A stretch of 64,000 nt of DNA from Microcebus murinus (GCF_040939455.1 NC_134112.1:64993001-65057000), one strand, 5' to 3'. Positions 1 to 13,428 are shown, numbered from the stretch's first letter. Made by a program: numbers and translations. Notes: a model not told the origin generated them from the sequence alone.

Positions 1-1737
1 TCTATAGTACTATAATTTGGGATTATTGTTATTTCAACTGTACTAAACATTTGGATTATTTGCTTTGAGTTCAGTTCTGTGCAAATAGATCACTTTTTAG
101 GATATTACAATAATGCCAGTAAGTTAGACAAAAGGATTGTTTGAGCCCTGCAAGTGAGTTAAAAGCTAAGATGAAGTGAAGATGTATCAAATCTTAATAT
201 TAAGGTGCATTGGAATCTTATTTCAGTGCACTCAGCCACACTCTTTAGAATGGTAACACCAATAGAAGTAGCCCATGCCTGTTGTATGCAGACTTAAAAT
301 TGTTTCTTTCTTCTTTTGTTTTAATTTCTGTGACTCTCAAAATATGTTCATGGCAGTTCCTTCTTCTTCTGGTTGAGAAATATTATAGAGCTTGACAATT
401 AAATATTTCAGGTACTTTTACTAAGGTCATTTACATGGTATAAAAAGAAAACAATGTCAATCAAACAAAAAGACAGAATCAAGCTTTTCCCAATCATACA
501 CTAAGTGCACACAAATTAAAATATTTGAAACATAAAGTTAATAGTTCAATGCTATCAGTTTCTCAACTTGCTTTCACAGTACTTTGAATCACTTTTAAAT
601 CATTTGTTATATTTTGTTTTGTATTGCAATTATACATATATGTTATCTTCTCTCCCTTGTTTTAGAGGTGAATTGTATTCTGTTGTTTCCATGTGACCCT
701 CTAGTGCCTAGCACACTTGCACAAAGAGGGAGATTTTAGTACAGGCTTATTTGCTTAAGGTGATTAATGACATAGTCAAGAAAATTTAAAAAATGAATCT
801 GAGTGGTACAAATTTAGTGAATTACTGGCTGAATTTTAATAGAATGTGTTGGTTGTTTTCAATATGAGAGAGACGACACAAAAAGCAGGAGCAAGGGAGT
901 AAGAGAGACAGAAAAAACGAGTATGAATGAGCAGCAGAGAAACTATGATATCCTGTACCCAGAGAGAATATGTACAGGCTTTCATTTCTCTTTTCTCTAT
1001 CAATTTTAAGACTGCTCCAGGCAAATAATACAGGCTGTGTTCATAAAACTAAACAAAACACATTAAATTTATTTTTATTACTTTGTATTTAATGATTTGT
1101 TGAGTATTGCATAGCAATTATTGAGAAATACTGTGCTTTGTCTAATAGAACTTGGACAACTCTGGGTTAGAGTTTGTATATGCTTTCTACACATTGAGAC
1201 AATACTAAATGATACCTGATAATATTTTTAAGTCTTGTCCTGAGAGCCTTCTGCAACCCCATGAATGATAGGCCCCAGCTTTATTCTCCCTAAGGACTTT
1301 TGTGCTTTAAAATTCTATTCCATGAGACTATGTTAAAGCTGACACATCTTTTAGCAAATAACTTTTCCTCTTTTGGGGGTAGGTGTCAACTATTTCATCT
1401 ATGGCTGGCTAATTTACCACTTCACCAATCTTATTAGCTAATCAAATTACATTTCTTAAACATACCCTTCATAGTCTTGGTAATCATTAGAAATGAGTTT
1501 TAAAAGGTACAAACAAACCTAAGATTTACCAATAAAATAAAAATATAAAAGATACATAGAGACATAGACAGACTTTTTCAAATCAGAGCATTTAAATTAA
1601 TTGAGACAAACAAGTATTTCTAAAATATTGTATTATACTTATCTACTCATAGATATTAAGGTAAGTAAGCCAAATGGATACTTCAGAGTATAGGAAAAAA
1701 AATAAAGAAATACTTAATGAGAGAACATAATTTTGTC
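1..1737. other. No gene or assignable repeat seen
   Basis: AT-rich DNA with no open frame above about 60 codons that looks like protein. I recognise no LTR, LINE, SINE or DNA transposon here, although very old unrecognised repeats are possible. Confidence 0.5.
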
Positions 1738-1754
1738 AAGAAATTACCTAATCC

Positions 1755-1930
1755 TGGCCAAGCGTGATGGCTCATGCCCATAACCCTAGCACTTTGGGAG
1801 GCCAGGATGGAAAGATCACTTGAGCCCCGGAGTTTTAGGATGCAGTGAGCTAGAATGACACCACTGCACTCTAGCCCAGGCAACAGAGCAAGACCTTATC
1901 TCAAAAACAAACAAACAAACAAACTCACAC
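1755..1930 (+). repeat. 7SL-derived SINE monomer (FRAM/fossil Alu type)
   Basis: The sequence starts with a degraded 'ggctcatgcc' Alu head, has 'agcactttgggaggcc', then jumps to the Alu tail 'ccactgcactctagcccaggcaaca' type sequence and ends in an A-rich (CAAA)n tail. It is a single monomer of about 170 bp rather than a dimeric Alu. It is flanked by near-identical duplications of about 17 bp (1738-1754 and 1932-1948, one mismatch, ending 'ttacctaatcc'). These show retrotransposition by L1 machinery. The short open frame across it on the minus strand is meaningless. Confidence 0.85.
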
Positions 1931-2265
1931 AAAGAATTTACCTAATCCAAATGCTTCTTCAGAGCTAGAAAGCAGAATGTTGAATGCATTATTTGGGAGA
2001 ACACTGAGAGAAAGGGAGGAGTGAAAAGGAGAACATTACACTATTCTAGGTAAGAAAATGTCATGGAGTGGGGGGGGGTTGGTAAGGACTTACAGAAAGT
2101 ATAAGAGAAGTAAAGAGAGAAAGTTGAGCAAACAAGAGCAAGGCTTGATCTTTCAGGAGGAGGAAATGAAACACTACAGACAGGTTATTTAGCTTTTCTG
2201 AGTCTCACTTTACTCTTGTAAAAATGGAATTAATAATATCTAATTTCCAAGAAATATTTTAAATA

Positions 2266-3300
2266 TCAAAAATAAATAAATGGGACATGATCAAACTAAA
2301 AAGCTTCTGCACAGCCAAAGAAACAGTCATGAAAGTAAACAGACAACCTACAGAATGGGAGAAAATTTTTGCATCCTACGCATCTGATAAGGGGCTGATA
2401 ACTAGAATATACTTAGAACTCACAAAAATTAGCAAGAAAAAATCAAATAACCCTATTAAAAAGTAGGCAAAGGACTTGAACAGAAACTTTTCTAAAGAAG
2501 ACAGAAGAATGGCCAACAAACATATGAAAAAATGCTCAACATCTCTAATCATCAGGGAAATGCAAATCAAAACCACAATGAAATATCACTTAATCCCAGT
2601 GAGAATGGCCTTTACCAAAAAGTCTCCAAACAGTAAATGCTGGCGTGGATGCGAAGAGAGAGGAACACTCCTACACTGCTGGTGGGACTGCAAACTAGTT
2701 CAACCTCTGTGGAAAGCAATATGGAGATACATTAAAGTGATACAGGTGAATCTACCATTTGATCCAGCAATCCCATTGCTGGGCATCTACCCAAAAGATC
2801 CAATGACACTCTACAAAAAAGACACCTGCACTCGAATGTTTATAGCAGCACAATTCATAATTGCAAGGCTGTGGAAACAGCCCAAGTGCCCATCAATCCA
2901 AGAATGGATTAATAAAATGTGGTATATGTATACCATGGAGTACTATTCAGCTCTAAGAAACAACGGTGATATAGCACATCTTATATTTTCCTGGTTAGAG
3001 CTGGAACCCATACTACTAAGTGAAGTATCCCAAGAATGGAAAAACAAGCACCACATATACTCATCAGCAAACTGGTATTAACTGAGTAGCACCTAAGTGG
3101 ACAGATAGGTAGTACATACAGTACACATACAGTAATAGGGTATTGGGCAGGTGGGAGGGGGGCGGGTATATACATACATAATGAGTGAGATGTGCACCAT
3201 CTGGGGGATGGTCATGCTTGAAACTCAGACTTGTGTGGGGAGGGAGGGAAAGGGCATTTATTAAAACCTTAAAATGTGTACCCCGGGAAAAAAAAAAAAA
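2266..3300 (+). mobile_element. Young L1, 5'-truncated 3' end (ORF2 C-terminus plus 3'UTR)
   Basis: Reading on the + strand, the element enters ORF2 in the region after reverse transcriptase ('gggacatgatcaaac...'). It keeps an open 201-residue stretch (2476-3081) that matches the L1 ORF2 C-terminal domain, including the cysteine-containing segment '[15 protein letters not shown]' and the conserved '[15 protein letters not shown]'. A G-rich 3'UTR follows (about 3150-3260) and then A13 at 3287-3300. It is close to the copy at 35810-37125, so both belong to a relatively recent lineage. Its end differs: it lacks the 'ataatatgctgaaataaa' terminus present in that copy and ends at 'gtaccccggg'. I could not find a target-site duplication. 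It is a dead fragment without ORF1, endonuclease or reverse transcriptase. Confidence 0.9.
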
Positions 3301-3424
3301 GCTTTGTGTTTCTGCTTATGTTCAGGAAAATTTTGATTTTGTGATGAGAGTCTGCCATTTTTCCCTCTCTGCTGGCAAAGTAATAAACTTCTCTTTCCTT
3401 CTCCTCTAAATAAATATATTAATA

Positions 3425-4121
3425 GTCCAAAATAATAGATGATGGCATGGATGCAGAGTAAAAGGAAAGTTTATAAACTGGTAGCACTGCAAATTAGTAC
3501 AACTTTTATGCAAGACAGTATAGCGTTTTCTCAAGGAACTAAAAGTTGACCTATCATTTGATCCCTCAATATGACTACTGGTTATTTACCCAAAGAAAAA
3601 TAATTTATTTTATCTTAAAATAAAAAATTATTTTATCTTTAAAAAGAAACCTACACTTGAATATTTGTTGCATCACAGTTCATGATTGCAAAGATATAGA
3701 ATCAACCCAAGTTGCCCATCAGTCCATGAATGGATCAACAAAATGTGTATGTATAGCCATGGAATACTACTCAGCAGTGAAGAGGGATGGCAATGCCTTT
3801 CACAACAATTTGGATGGAACTAGAGGCCATTATCCTAAGTTAAATATCTAACAGTGGAAAAACAAACACCACATTGACTCACTATTAAATTGGAACTAAC
3901 CAATGAGCATACATGTGTGTAGAGAGAAGTAAAACTCAACAAAAATCAAGCATGTTGTATGGGGAAGGAGAGGATGAGCAACAAACTACTTAAAAGGTAC
4001 GATGAACACTATCTGGGTGATTGACACACTTATAACCATGACTCAAGCATTACAAAAGCAATCCATGTAACCAAAAATATCTCTACCCCTGTAATACTTT
4101 GAGATAAAAAAAAAAAAAACT
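3425..4121 (+). mobile_element. Older L1 3' end (L1M/L1P type), degraded
   Basis: Degraded ORF2 C-terminal sequence is recognisable ('tggatcaacaaaatgtg', 'catggaatactactcagc'), followed by a 3'UTR with 'gtaaccaaaaatatctctacccctgtaat' type sequence and A14 at about 4107-4120. Frames are broken by stops and an internal AT-rich insertion near 3597-3645. It lies in tandem behind the younger L1 end at 2266-3300 but is a separate, older insertion. Confidence 0.85.
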
Positions 4122-4850
4122 TGGGAATATATACAAAGGTATTTTACACATTAAGTAGTTTTCCAGGCCATGATGTCAACCCTCTGCTTTGTATGGAATA
4201 CTTAATACAAATCTGATCAATATAATTTTGGGTCAGTATTATTTTGGAGGTTGAAAGAATTCAATATCAGGTGACAGAAAAATAGGACAGTAGAGTTGTA
4301 ATGGCAAAATTATCTATGGGCCAACTTCATATGTGGAAGGAATAGAAGTTAAAATTGAAAGAATAAATTAACTTTAAAAATATACTATAATATTACTTGT
4401 GTAAGTTTTTACTCTTCTTCTTATCCCCATCAATAACTGTCAGAATTTAATCTGTATGTACATTGATGCAAATGGATCATAAATCTATCTCCATCCTTCA
4501 CCTTTCATGCTACTCAGCCACATCTCAGTTCTTTCTTTAATAGTCCTCTGAAGCCTTACTAATCTTGTCACATCCTTTGTTAAAGGAACACCAAAATAGA
4601 TACTTGAAGTTTGCATTTTTAGATTCTGGTCTCCCTAATTCACCTTTCATTCTCTTATATTCCTTTATAATTGAGCATCTTTCCTTCTTCTGTTTCATCC
4701 TACTCCCTCCTGCCCAAATAAAGCCCTAGATCTCATTTTTATTTTCTGTTTATACTCTCACTTGTCTAAACTAAAGCATATATTTGATATTTTCTTATTT
4801 ATAATTCTAGCATGATTTTAGGATTAATAATAAAATCATTCTATATCTAG
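4122..4850. other. No gene seen
   Basis: AT-rich sequence between two L1 segments. No open frame of interest and no family that I can name. Confidence 0.5.
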
Positions 4851-7800
4851 ATAAAAATGAAACTTATTTGGATAAACCACTGTTTTGACTAAATCCTCCA
4901 GTGATTATTATATTGGAGTCTACCTCTCTCTTTAGCTTTGATAATATTTGCTTTATAGATCTGGGTGCTCTAGTATTGGGTACATATATATTTATAACTG
5001 TTATATCCTCTTGCTGAATTGACACCTTTATCATTATATAATGACCTTCTTTGTCTCTTTTCACAGTTTTTGTTTTGAAATCTGTACTATCTGATAGAAG
5101 TATAACTACTACTGCTCTTTTTTGGTTTTCATTTGCATGGACTATCTTTTTCTATCTCTTTATTTTCAGTCTTTATATAACTTTATAGGTGAAGTGGGCT
5201 TCTTGCAGACAATATATAGTTGGCTCTTGTTATTTTATCATTAAGCCACTCTATCTCTTTTGATTGATGAGTTTAATCCATTCACATTCAATGTTGTTAT
5301 TGATCGTTAAGGATTCACTACTGCCATGTTTTAATTTGATTTCTGGTTGTTTTGTGGTCCTATATTTCTTTCTTCTTTCCTTTCTGTCTTCCTTTTTTAA
5401 AAATTATTTTCTCTGGTAGTGTGTTTTAATTTCTTGCTTTTTATTTTTTGTGTATCTGTTGTAGGGTTTTGATTTAAGGTTACCGATGAGGTCTGCAAAA
5501 AACATTTTATAATCAATCATTTTAAGCATATAACAACTCTACTTACAAACAAACAAACAAAAATAAACAAGTAAAGGAAAATCTAAAGGAATTTTTCCCC
5601 TCCTTCTCCACTTTTTAACTTTTTGTTGTTTCATTCATATCTTTTTATACTGTCTTTCAAAGTGTTGTTATTATTTTCGATGGGTTTGTCTTTTAGTCTT
5701 CCTACTCAAGATATCAGTGGTTGGTATGCCATGATTACAGCAATATTCTGTGTTTGTGTTCTTACTGTTACCAGTGAGCTGTAGATCTTCAGATGATTTC
5801 TTATTGTTCATTAATGCCCTTTTCTTTCAGAATCAAGAATTCCTTTTAGCATTGCTTGTAGGAAATGTCTGGTGTTGATGAAATCTCTCAGCTTTTGTTT
5901 GTCTGGGAAAGTCCTTATTTCTCCTTCATGTTAGAAGAAAATTTTTGCAGGATATAGTATTCTGGGATTAAGGTTTTTTTCTTAAGCTTCGAATATGTCA
6001 TGCTACTGTCTCCTGGCCTGTAATATTTCCACTGACAAGTCTGTGGCCAGACATATTGGAGATCCTTTATATGTTATTTTTATCTTTTTCCTGCTTCCCT
6101 TAGGACCTTTGCTTTAGCTGTGACCTTTGGGAGCTTAATTATTAAATGCCTTCAGGTAGCCTTGTTTGGATTAAATCTACTTGGTGTTCTATGACAATTT
6201 TGTAACTGGATATTGATATTTTTATCTGGGTTTGAAAAATTATGTTATTATTTCTTTGAATAAACTTTCTACCTAAATCTCTCTCTCTCTCTCTCTTTCT
6301 CTCTCCCCCTGTCTCTCCCTCCCTTCCTCCCTACTCTTTAAGGCCAATAACTCTTAAATTTGTTCTTTTGAGGCTATTTTATAGATCTTGTAAGCATGTT
6401 TCATTCTTATTTATTCTTTTTCCTTTTTTTCTCTTCTGACTGTGTATTTTCAAATAGCTTGTCTTCAAGCTAATTCTTTATTCTGCTTGGTCAATTCTGC
6501 TGTTGAGAGACTCGAATTCATTTCTCAGTTTGTGAATTGAATTATTAAATTCTAGAATTTCTGCTTGATTTTTTCTTGTATTATTTCAATGTCTTTGTTA
6601 AATTTCTCTGATGGGCTTCTGAATTCATTCTCTGTGTTACTTGAAGTTCATTGAGCTTCTTCAGAACAGCTACTTTGAATTCTTTGTCTGAAAGATCACT
6701 TATGTCCATCACTTCAGGATTGGTCACTGGTAACTCATTTAGTTTGTTTGTTCAGGTCATGTTTTGTGGATGTTCTTGATGCTTGTGTATGTTTGGGCTG
6801 ATGTGAGGGCTTTGGAGAGTTAGTAACTTATTTTAATATTCACAGTCTAGGCTTGTTTGAACCTGTCCTTGAGAAGACTTTCCAGATACTCAAAGGGAAT
6901 TGCGTGTTATGATCTATGTCTTTGGTCACTGCAGCCATGTCAGCACTTAGAATGCCCCAAGCCCAGTAATGCTGTGAATGTTGCAGATTTCTGGTGGTAC
7001 CACCTTGGTGGGCTTAGGTAAGGAACAGGAGAATTCCCTGGATTACCAGGCAAAGTTCCTCACTCTCTTTCCTCACTCTCTGTGCTGGGTTGCAGGAGTT
7101 GTAATGTGGGACTGCTTGTGGCTACCTGAAGTCAGCCCAGTCTCACCGAGAGCCAGTGGTAACTGTTGCCTGGGTATCTCTGATGTTTATTCAAAACCCA
7201 AGGGCTCTTTAGTCAACAGGTGGTGAATTCTGCCAGGACTGGGTCCTTCCCTTCAGAGCAGCATGTTTCCTTCTGGTCTACGGTGGATCCAGAAATACCA
7301 TCTAGGAACTAAGACCTGGACTCTGGGGCTTTAGGAGTCTGCTTGGTACTTTATTTTAATGTGGCTGAACTGGTACCCGAGTTGCAAAACAAAGTCTTCT
7401 GAGCTCTTCCCTTTCCTTTCCCCAAGTGGAAGAAGACTGTCTTTGAGCTGAGCTGTCTATAGTTGGGAGAGGGGTGACACAGGCACTGGTTTGGCTGCAG
7501 CTGCTTGTGTCTAGTTGGGTCATGTGCTCACTAAGTGCACAAACTCTGAACTAGCACAGTTGTAAGAATTGCCCAAGGACGGCAGCGTTTGTGATCTAAT
7601 TGCCTTATGAATTTATTCCAGGCCCGAAGCTGCTTTTTGTCAACCTGTGGTGGGACTAGCTGGAACTCACATTTTGGGGCAGAAGATTTTCCTCTGGCTG
7701 GGATGGTCATAATGCTCCCTCCATGGGCACTGGCAGAATTCTGCTCTGTGCTGTGTTCCCCTGTGCCAGAGTGGACCAGATTTTCAATGCAAAGCCCCGC

Positions 7801-8084
7801 AATCACTACTCTCTCCCTCCCTTAGACACACAAATTCTCTTTCCACTGGGAATGCTGGCATGGCACTGCCAGGGGATTAGGGAGGGTTGGTGTAGGCTAT
7901 GCAAGATTGTCTTTTCTGTCCTCTTCACTGCCTCTTTTTTTGATATAATGTTAAAACCAGGTAGTATGATTGCTAACCTCACTTTGGTTCTTCTGAAGGT
8001 GCTTGCTTGCATAGATAGTTGTTGAATTTGGTGTTTATGGGGAAGAAGGATCACTGGAGGTTTCTATTCAAACATTGTGCACTC
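4851..8084 (-). mobile_element. Old L1, 5' half (5'UTR, ORF1, start of ORF2), antisense
   Basis: On the minus strand the left end encodes a piece of the ORF2 endonuclease domain (66 codons at 4864-5064, with 'INIYVPNTRAPRSIKQIL'). About 5270-6760 corresponds to the ORF2 start and the ORF1/inter-ORF region: the antisense of a coiled-coil-like ORF1 is visible around 6480-6700. About 6800-8080 is a less AT-rich segment resembling an ancient L1 5'UTR, ending near the usual L1 start. No frame is intact. A pyrimidine-rich microsatellite lies inside at 6278-6333. The ORF1 and 5'UTR parts are assigned by general resemblance and position, so their internal boundaries are approximate. Confidence 0.65.
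6278..6333. repeat. CT-rich simple repeat
   Basis: A run of (CT)n passes into C/T-rich 'ccctccctt' type sequence. It is a simple polypyrimidine tract within the old antisense L1. Confidence 0.9.
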
Positions 8085-8222
8085 TGCTTCTATTTTGTGA
8101 AAGTTATTGTATAGAATCAGTACAATTTTTTCTTTAAATGTTTGGTAGAATTCACCAGGAAACCCTTCTGTGCCTGAGTCTTTCTGTTTTGTAAGGTTAT
8201 TATCAATTTGATTTATTATAGA
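8085..8222 (-). mobile_element. Old L1 ORF2 fragment, antisense
   Basis: The antisense of a reverse-transcriptase-region segment is recognisable by 'tttggtagaattcaccagg' and 'cctgagtctttctgtttt', which in L1 precede the 'gggag' loop region. It directly abuts the 5' end of the L1 at 4851-8084, so it is probably a piece of an older L1 that served as the insertion site. Confidence 0.7.
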
Positions 8223-11200
8223 CTGAAAAATGCATAGAGGCAATATCAGAAGTAAATCAGGAATATAGATTTTTATGGTTATACAACCATGGACTAATTC
8301 TAAATCCTAATTCTAAAGGATTAGACAGAACCAAAATCTAAGCTATACTTAGAAATACAGATTTACATTATATCATTGATTTCCATTGTTTCAGCACTTA
8401 AAGTAGCTTCTTAATTATTTAGTTAATGAATTTTATTAAACACTGTGATAAGCTAAGGTATATTCTTTACATTTGAAGATTGATATATACCTCCCATATT
8501 TTGATTATTATTTATTTATATTTTTTCTAGTCATAGTATTGGATGTGAATTTTTAAATTTCCTTTTAAGCACAATAGGGATAATTTCTCTAAGTTCGACT
8601 GCTGCATCTTTGAGATTGGGAATTTTGGTGGCTCACATCAAGTATGAATATTCACAGTAAACATACATGCTTAAAGTGCTTACTTCTCATGTAATCTTAA
8701 CAGTTTCAGCTGTCTATGTTTTAGAAATTTATGGTTAAGTGAGGGAATAAAGTATAGCGTAATTATAAAAATAAAGAACAAATAGCTATATACTCCCTAA
8801 AAATGACATTTAAATTTCAAGAAGAGGTCTGAATATCTTAATAAATCCAACAGTGACACACATAGTATAAGAAAACAACTTGAGTTTGTGCAGGTAGGAG
8901 GTTAACATATGGTTTCAGAAAATGTAAATTTTGCAAATTTTGTTAGTTATTAAGAATGATCTCAAAATGTATAAATATAGGGTGAAGTGGGACATTATTT
9001 TAAATATATTCTTTTTATTTTCTGATAATTCTCAGGGAAGGCAATGAGCAGCCTTAAAAAGAAAATGAATTGATTTTTAGACATAATCTGACTCTGTTAT
9101 GGGCATTACTTAGCAATAAAATAACTTACCATTTTTATATTTTATAAAAGAGATGGTTTTTATTTGCTATAAAATTATCAATCAAGGGATCATAAACTTG
9201 TAGAAATGGAAGAAAATTTTCAGAGTATTTAATCATTAGATTCTAGTCCAATACTATATTTTATCATAATTCAGGGAAAAGGACAAAACCAAATGAGAAT
9301 ATAGTAGATAAATTCATTTTTCTTTTAGGTATTAAATCAATGAATTAACAAAATTCTTTTATATTAATTTTACTTTCCACATTTTCTTTTGTCATTAAAT
9401 ATAAAAAGTAAATAATTTTTATTGTGAACTGCTATCTCAAGTGATAAACTAAATTCTGCTATAGTCCAAACTTCATTTTTTTCCCTAATGATGTCTCTTT
9501 CTGTAAAACCAGCAGGATAGAACTAGTAAATAATTCCTGGGTACTCTCAAGGTCATTAAAGTAGTCACTTTCTCCTGTTGAAGGGATGAATCATCAGGGC
9601 AAATGGGAGTCATCCTTCCACCTCTTTAGTCCATTCCCAGTATACCTATCTCTTCCCTAAGCCTCAATTTTGCTCAGTATTTCTGCCACTGATTTTGCAT
9701 GGGCAATTTTCATTTTATGTTATGTTGGGACTGTTTGAGTTTCTGCCTCTGTGAACTGTAAGAAAGTCTGAAAATTGAAGCTATTCTCAAATAACATTGA
9801 AAAAAAAAATCTGGAATATGATTTTAAAAGTCCCTCACCTAAAGTAACTATAAAACTACAGATTAGTCTGACACAAACAATAGAACAAATAAACCAAAAA
9901 TCCATTGAATTGGAGTTTCCCTAATTGAAGAAATGCATTTTTTTCCCTAAAGAAAATGGAGATTATTAAAATTAAGGTTGAAAGTAATGGAGAACATTTT
10001 AGTCATAGTTATTTTTTATTATTATGTCTGTGGCTGACTTGGCACAGTGCATCTAAATAAATTACCAGAAAATTAGTTCACAAAATGTCTCAAAGCTAAT
10101 AGTTAATGTTGGCTAATATTGACCCTCCTGATATTGGCTTATTTCTGTTATAAAGGACAAAGCATAAAAGCAATTACATCTGATGAGCACTTGTTTTCTG
10201 TCATTTTCTTTGTGAATACATAAAATTGTGAATACATACACACAAGATGTGTCCTATTCTAAATGCAATCTTATTAATAATAAAATTGAAATGAATTTCA
10301 TTGATGATAATGACAAGATTATACCTTTTAGTTTTCTTTGCACATATTTAGCTGATAAAAGATATGGGAGAAAGTATCCAAAAAGTGTTTAAAGTGATAG
10401 TTAGTCCAGTTTAGGGCAAGGGATTAAGTAAATCAAAAGTATCATTAAAAGACAGTTATTTTCTGTTGATTTAATCCTTGTGAAATGTCAACTAACCTAT
10501 GTAATTGTGTTTTCACACCATCCTTCCCCAAAGAAACTCATTACAAGGCAAGGAGACATTAATTAATAAGAAATTTTGAGACCAATTCAATTGTTCCTAT
10601 ACATACACACATACAAATATATCTCTAGATATTAATATCATACTTTAACACATGTAGATCACTTGATTCCTCTTTTTTAATGTTTCTTACACACCTACAG
10701 ATATAGAAAATTCACATATGTGAAAATGATTTCCACATTTCTTAAATGATCTTTGAAAGGATTTTAATGACTATAATGAGTATGTCCCTTATTCCCTTTA
10801 CAGAATCACTCCTACACAATTGTACTTTCAATATCTCCAAAATGGCTCTACTTTCATATACAACTGTATATGTTTGTTGAAGTAGAAAAAATGTACAGCA
10901 TAAGATATTCACAGACTTATTTTAAAATAATTGTGAAAATTTGATTTTCATATTAAGCTCTACTTTTAGCTTGTCAAATTCTAAATACTGCATACTTTTA
11001 CAGATTTTTTTAATGATTTTTATCCATAAACATGAAAAATTACTTTTTCATGATTCAATGGAGAGAATGAAGCTTTATCTCTCTGACCCAGCTCTTCTTG
11101 GCTTCAAGATACACATTTGATTCTGTTGACTTTCATTAGATTGGCATAGTAGACTATTGTAGACAGCAACGAATGGATATGGGTATTTCTGGCAATTATG

Positions 11201-12020
11201 GATTCTGCCTACCAACCTTCATTCTTTTCCCTTAAATTTGGAAATCAAGTCTTGTCCTTGATCTGAAACATCTTGGACTGCCCTGGCTGCATGCCATCTA
11301 CTTCTCTTATGAATGTAATTCTCTAGCCCTCTTACTCTAAGACTTTGTCTATCTTTTGCTGCCTCTATTCCTCTCTCTGTTTTTCTCCTTGCCTTTCTAA
11401 AACTTCTTTTTACTTTTACCTTATTATTTTAAATCCCTTTCTTGCTGCCTTTCCAAGAATCCACCCAAATGGTGTGAGGATTTCATAAAGGTTTGCAGTC
11501 TCCTTCCCACAAGTGTTTTATGATCTCATTGATGCCATGTGTTCCTGCATCATGCTTTCTCTAATACCTCTATTATATATGATGAATTTAACCTAAGCTT
11601 TACCTGCTGTGATAAAAAAGTCAAATTGATAAGATCATTTTAAATCTCTGTATCCAAGTTCATATGTACTTATATCTGTAACTTCAGTAGTTTTTCACCA
11701 AAATTCCAATATGTGGATGCTCTAAGGTCTTTGAGGGTCTTTAAGCTTCATAACGATACTTTATTTTTGTTTTGTTTTTTAATACAAAACGGCTGTATCA
11801 TCATGCTCACCAGATTTCTACTCTTTGTAGTAGCTCAACACATACAAAGATGGATGAATGAATGAGCATCTGTTTGTATTTCTAGGGTCTCAGCTGTGTG
11901 GGTGGTCTCCACAGCTGGAGTGCAGAACTAGCCTGCGTGTACTGGCATTCCTTGGCTCTGAGCTACTTTGCCATCTGCTGCTCACGCTTGTGGACTTTCA
12001 TGGTGGCAAACAGATGAAGC

Positions 12021-12023
<3 letters not shown>
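8223..12023. other. Long stretch without a recognised gene
   Basis: AT-rich DNA. I see no exon-like open frame, RNA gene or LTR. The segment around 11300-11870 ends in 'tagtagctcaacacatac...gatgaatgaatgag', which resembles the tail of an L2 element, but it is too degraded to call firmly. Confidence 0.45.
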
Positions 12024-12100
<77 letters not shown>

Positions 12101-12137
12101 GGAGGGAGGGAGGGAGGGAGGGAGAGAGGGAAAGAGA
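12024..12137. repeat. Compound microsatellite (GT)n(GA)n(GGGA)n
   Basis: About 18 GT units are followed directly by about 17 GA units, then 'gcgagag', then GGGA repeats. The alternating purine-pyrimidine tract abuts a pure purine tract on the + strand. Open frames across it that read CVCV or RERE are repeat artefacts. Confidence 0.97.
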
Positions 12138-12770
12138 CAGAAACACCTTGCTGGCTCTTATCTACATGTTTTATTCACTTCCTCTCTACCTCTATGCTTT
12201 TGTGTTATTAATGTATGATAAGAATACCCTCTAGCACCTATTGCATCCCATAAATTTCTTCCTCAGGCCTTTGATCTCCAATTATCATATTGCAAAAATA
12301 CAAATTCTGTGTTCTTTTTAAAAAAAATCTTTAAAACACATGGTGGAGTGAAACACTGTTTAGAAATTTGAAAGTTCTTGGCCAAAACTGCTGATCAAAA
12401 ATTAAATGTTTTACTATTCATATTTTTCCCATTCAATTCCATCTCTTCCTCAAATTAAGGTGCTTTAAGGTTCTATCAATTTTAGTGCCACTGTTGTGTC
12501 AGAAAGAGAAAGGTAAAATAAAATCATGTATTAGCTTTTTCAGAATTCTACCTTGCTTTTAAGTCAAGGTCTAGGAGGTAAATGTGACCTGCTTTTCTTT
12601 TCTAATTATGGATTGACTGGTTCTAGTCCTTTTTATATTGTATTTCCTCCTGTATTTGCCACATCTGTGACCTTTTTAGATTCCCACAACTATTTGCATG
12701 ATCATCTCCACCTTCACATCTATCACCCACAGATGCCTCAACAATGTCCCAATGTCCCTCAACAATGTCC

Positions 12771-12801
12771 CACTTTCTCAGTCTCTCAGGCTGAGAAAGT
12801 G
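12771..12801. repeat. Short perfect inverted repeat
   Basis: Arms 'cactttctcag' and 'ctgagaaagtg' (11 bp each, perfect) flank a 9-nt loop. It follows a pair of 'caacaatgtccc' direct repeats. There is no T-run or adjacent gene, so I give it no regulatory meaning. Confidence 0.7.
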
Positions 12802-13428
12802 ACTAGAAAAGATATTACTCTGAAAGTGGCTTTCTTTGAACGGAGTATCCAGATGACTAAATAGGTCCTTAAATATTAAATTTACAGTACTGCCTATTTA
12901 GAGGACATACATACAGGTGTAGCTTTCCTTATTTTAAAAATACTGCTTAAAAAGGGGACCAACAATGAAAATATTTTATGTACTTCAGTTTTGATAGTAT
13001 ATGCTTATTTTAGAAATGAAATGAAAAGTAATCTTCATGTCTGAAATGTATTTAAAAGGTGAAAGCCCTTGTTTATGGAGTTTAAAGCATACCATTTTTT
13101 TATATTAATTATTCTATCATGGATATGTTTAAATGCAAATGTTCTGCTGTTTATTAATTTCTTACTGTTAAAGCAGTATTACTTCTTGAAGTAGTCAAAT
13201 GACTGAAGATTTGGAAAGAATGCAATACATTTATAGATAACGAAATAATTTAAGATATCCTTTGAACTGTTGTGACATTTTAGTTTATTTTCTGATCATT
13301 TTGTACAGTTTTATTCACATACTTAGATCTATATTACTACCAAAATGTTACAAAATAACAAGAAGTTATATTTTATTCTGAGGTTGAAGGGATCTGTTTC
13401 TAATAAATTGTCATTACAATTCTAATAA

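Noticed and set aside
2476..3081. 201-codon open frame as a protein-coding gene
   Set aside because: It is the C-terminal part of L1 ORF2 in a 5'-truncated copy. A nearly identical frame occurs at 36313-36918 in another truncated copy.
11858..12234. Frames of 64-88 codons with CVCV and RERE repeats
   Set aside because: They are translations of the (GT)n(GA)n microsatellite.
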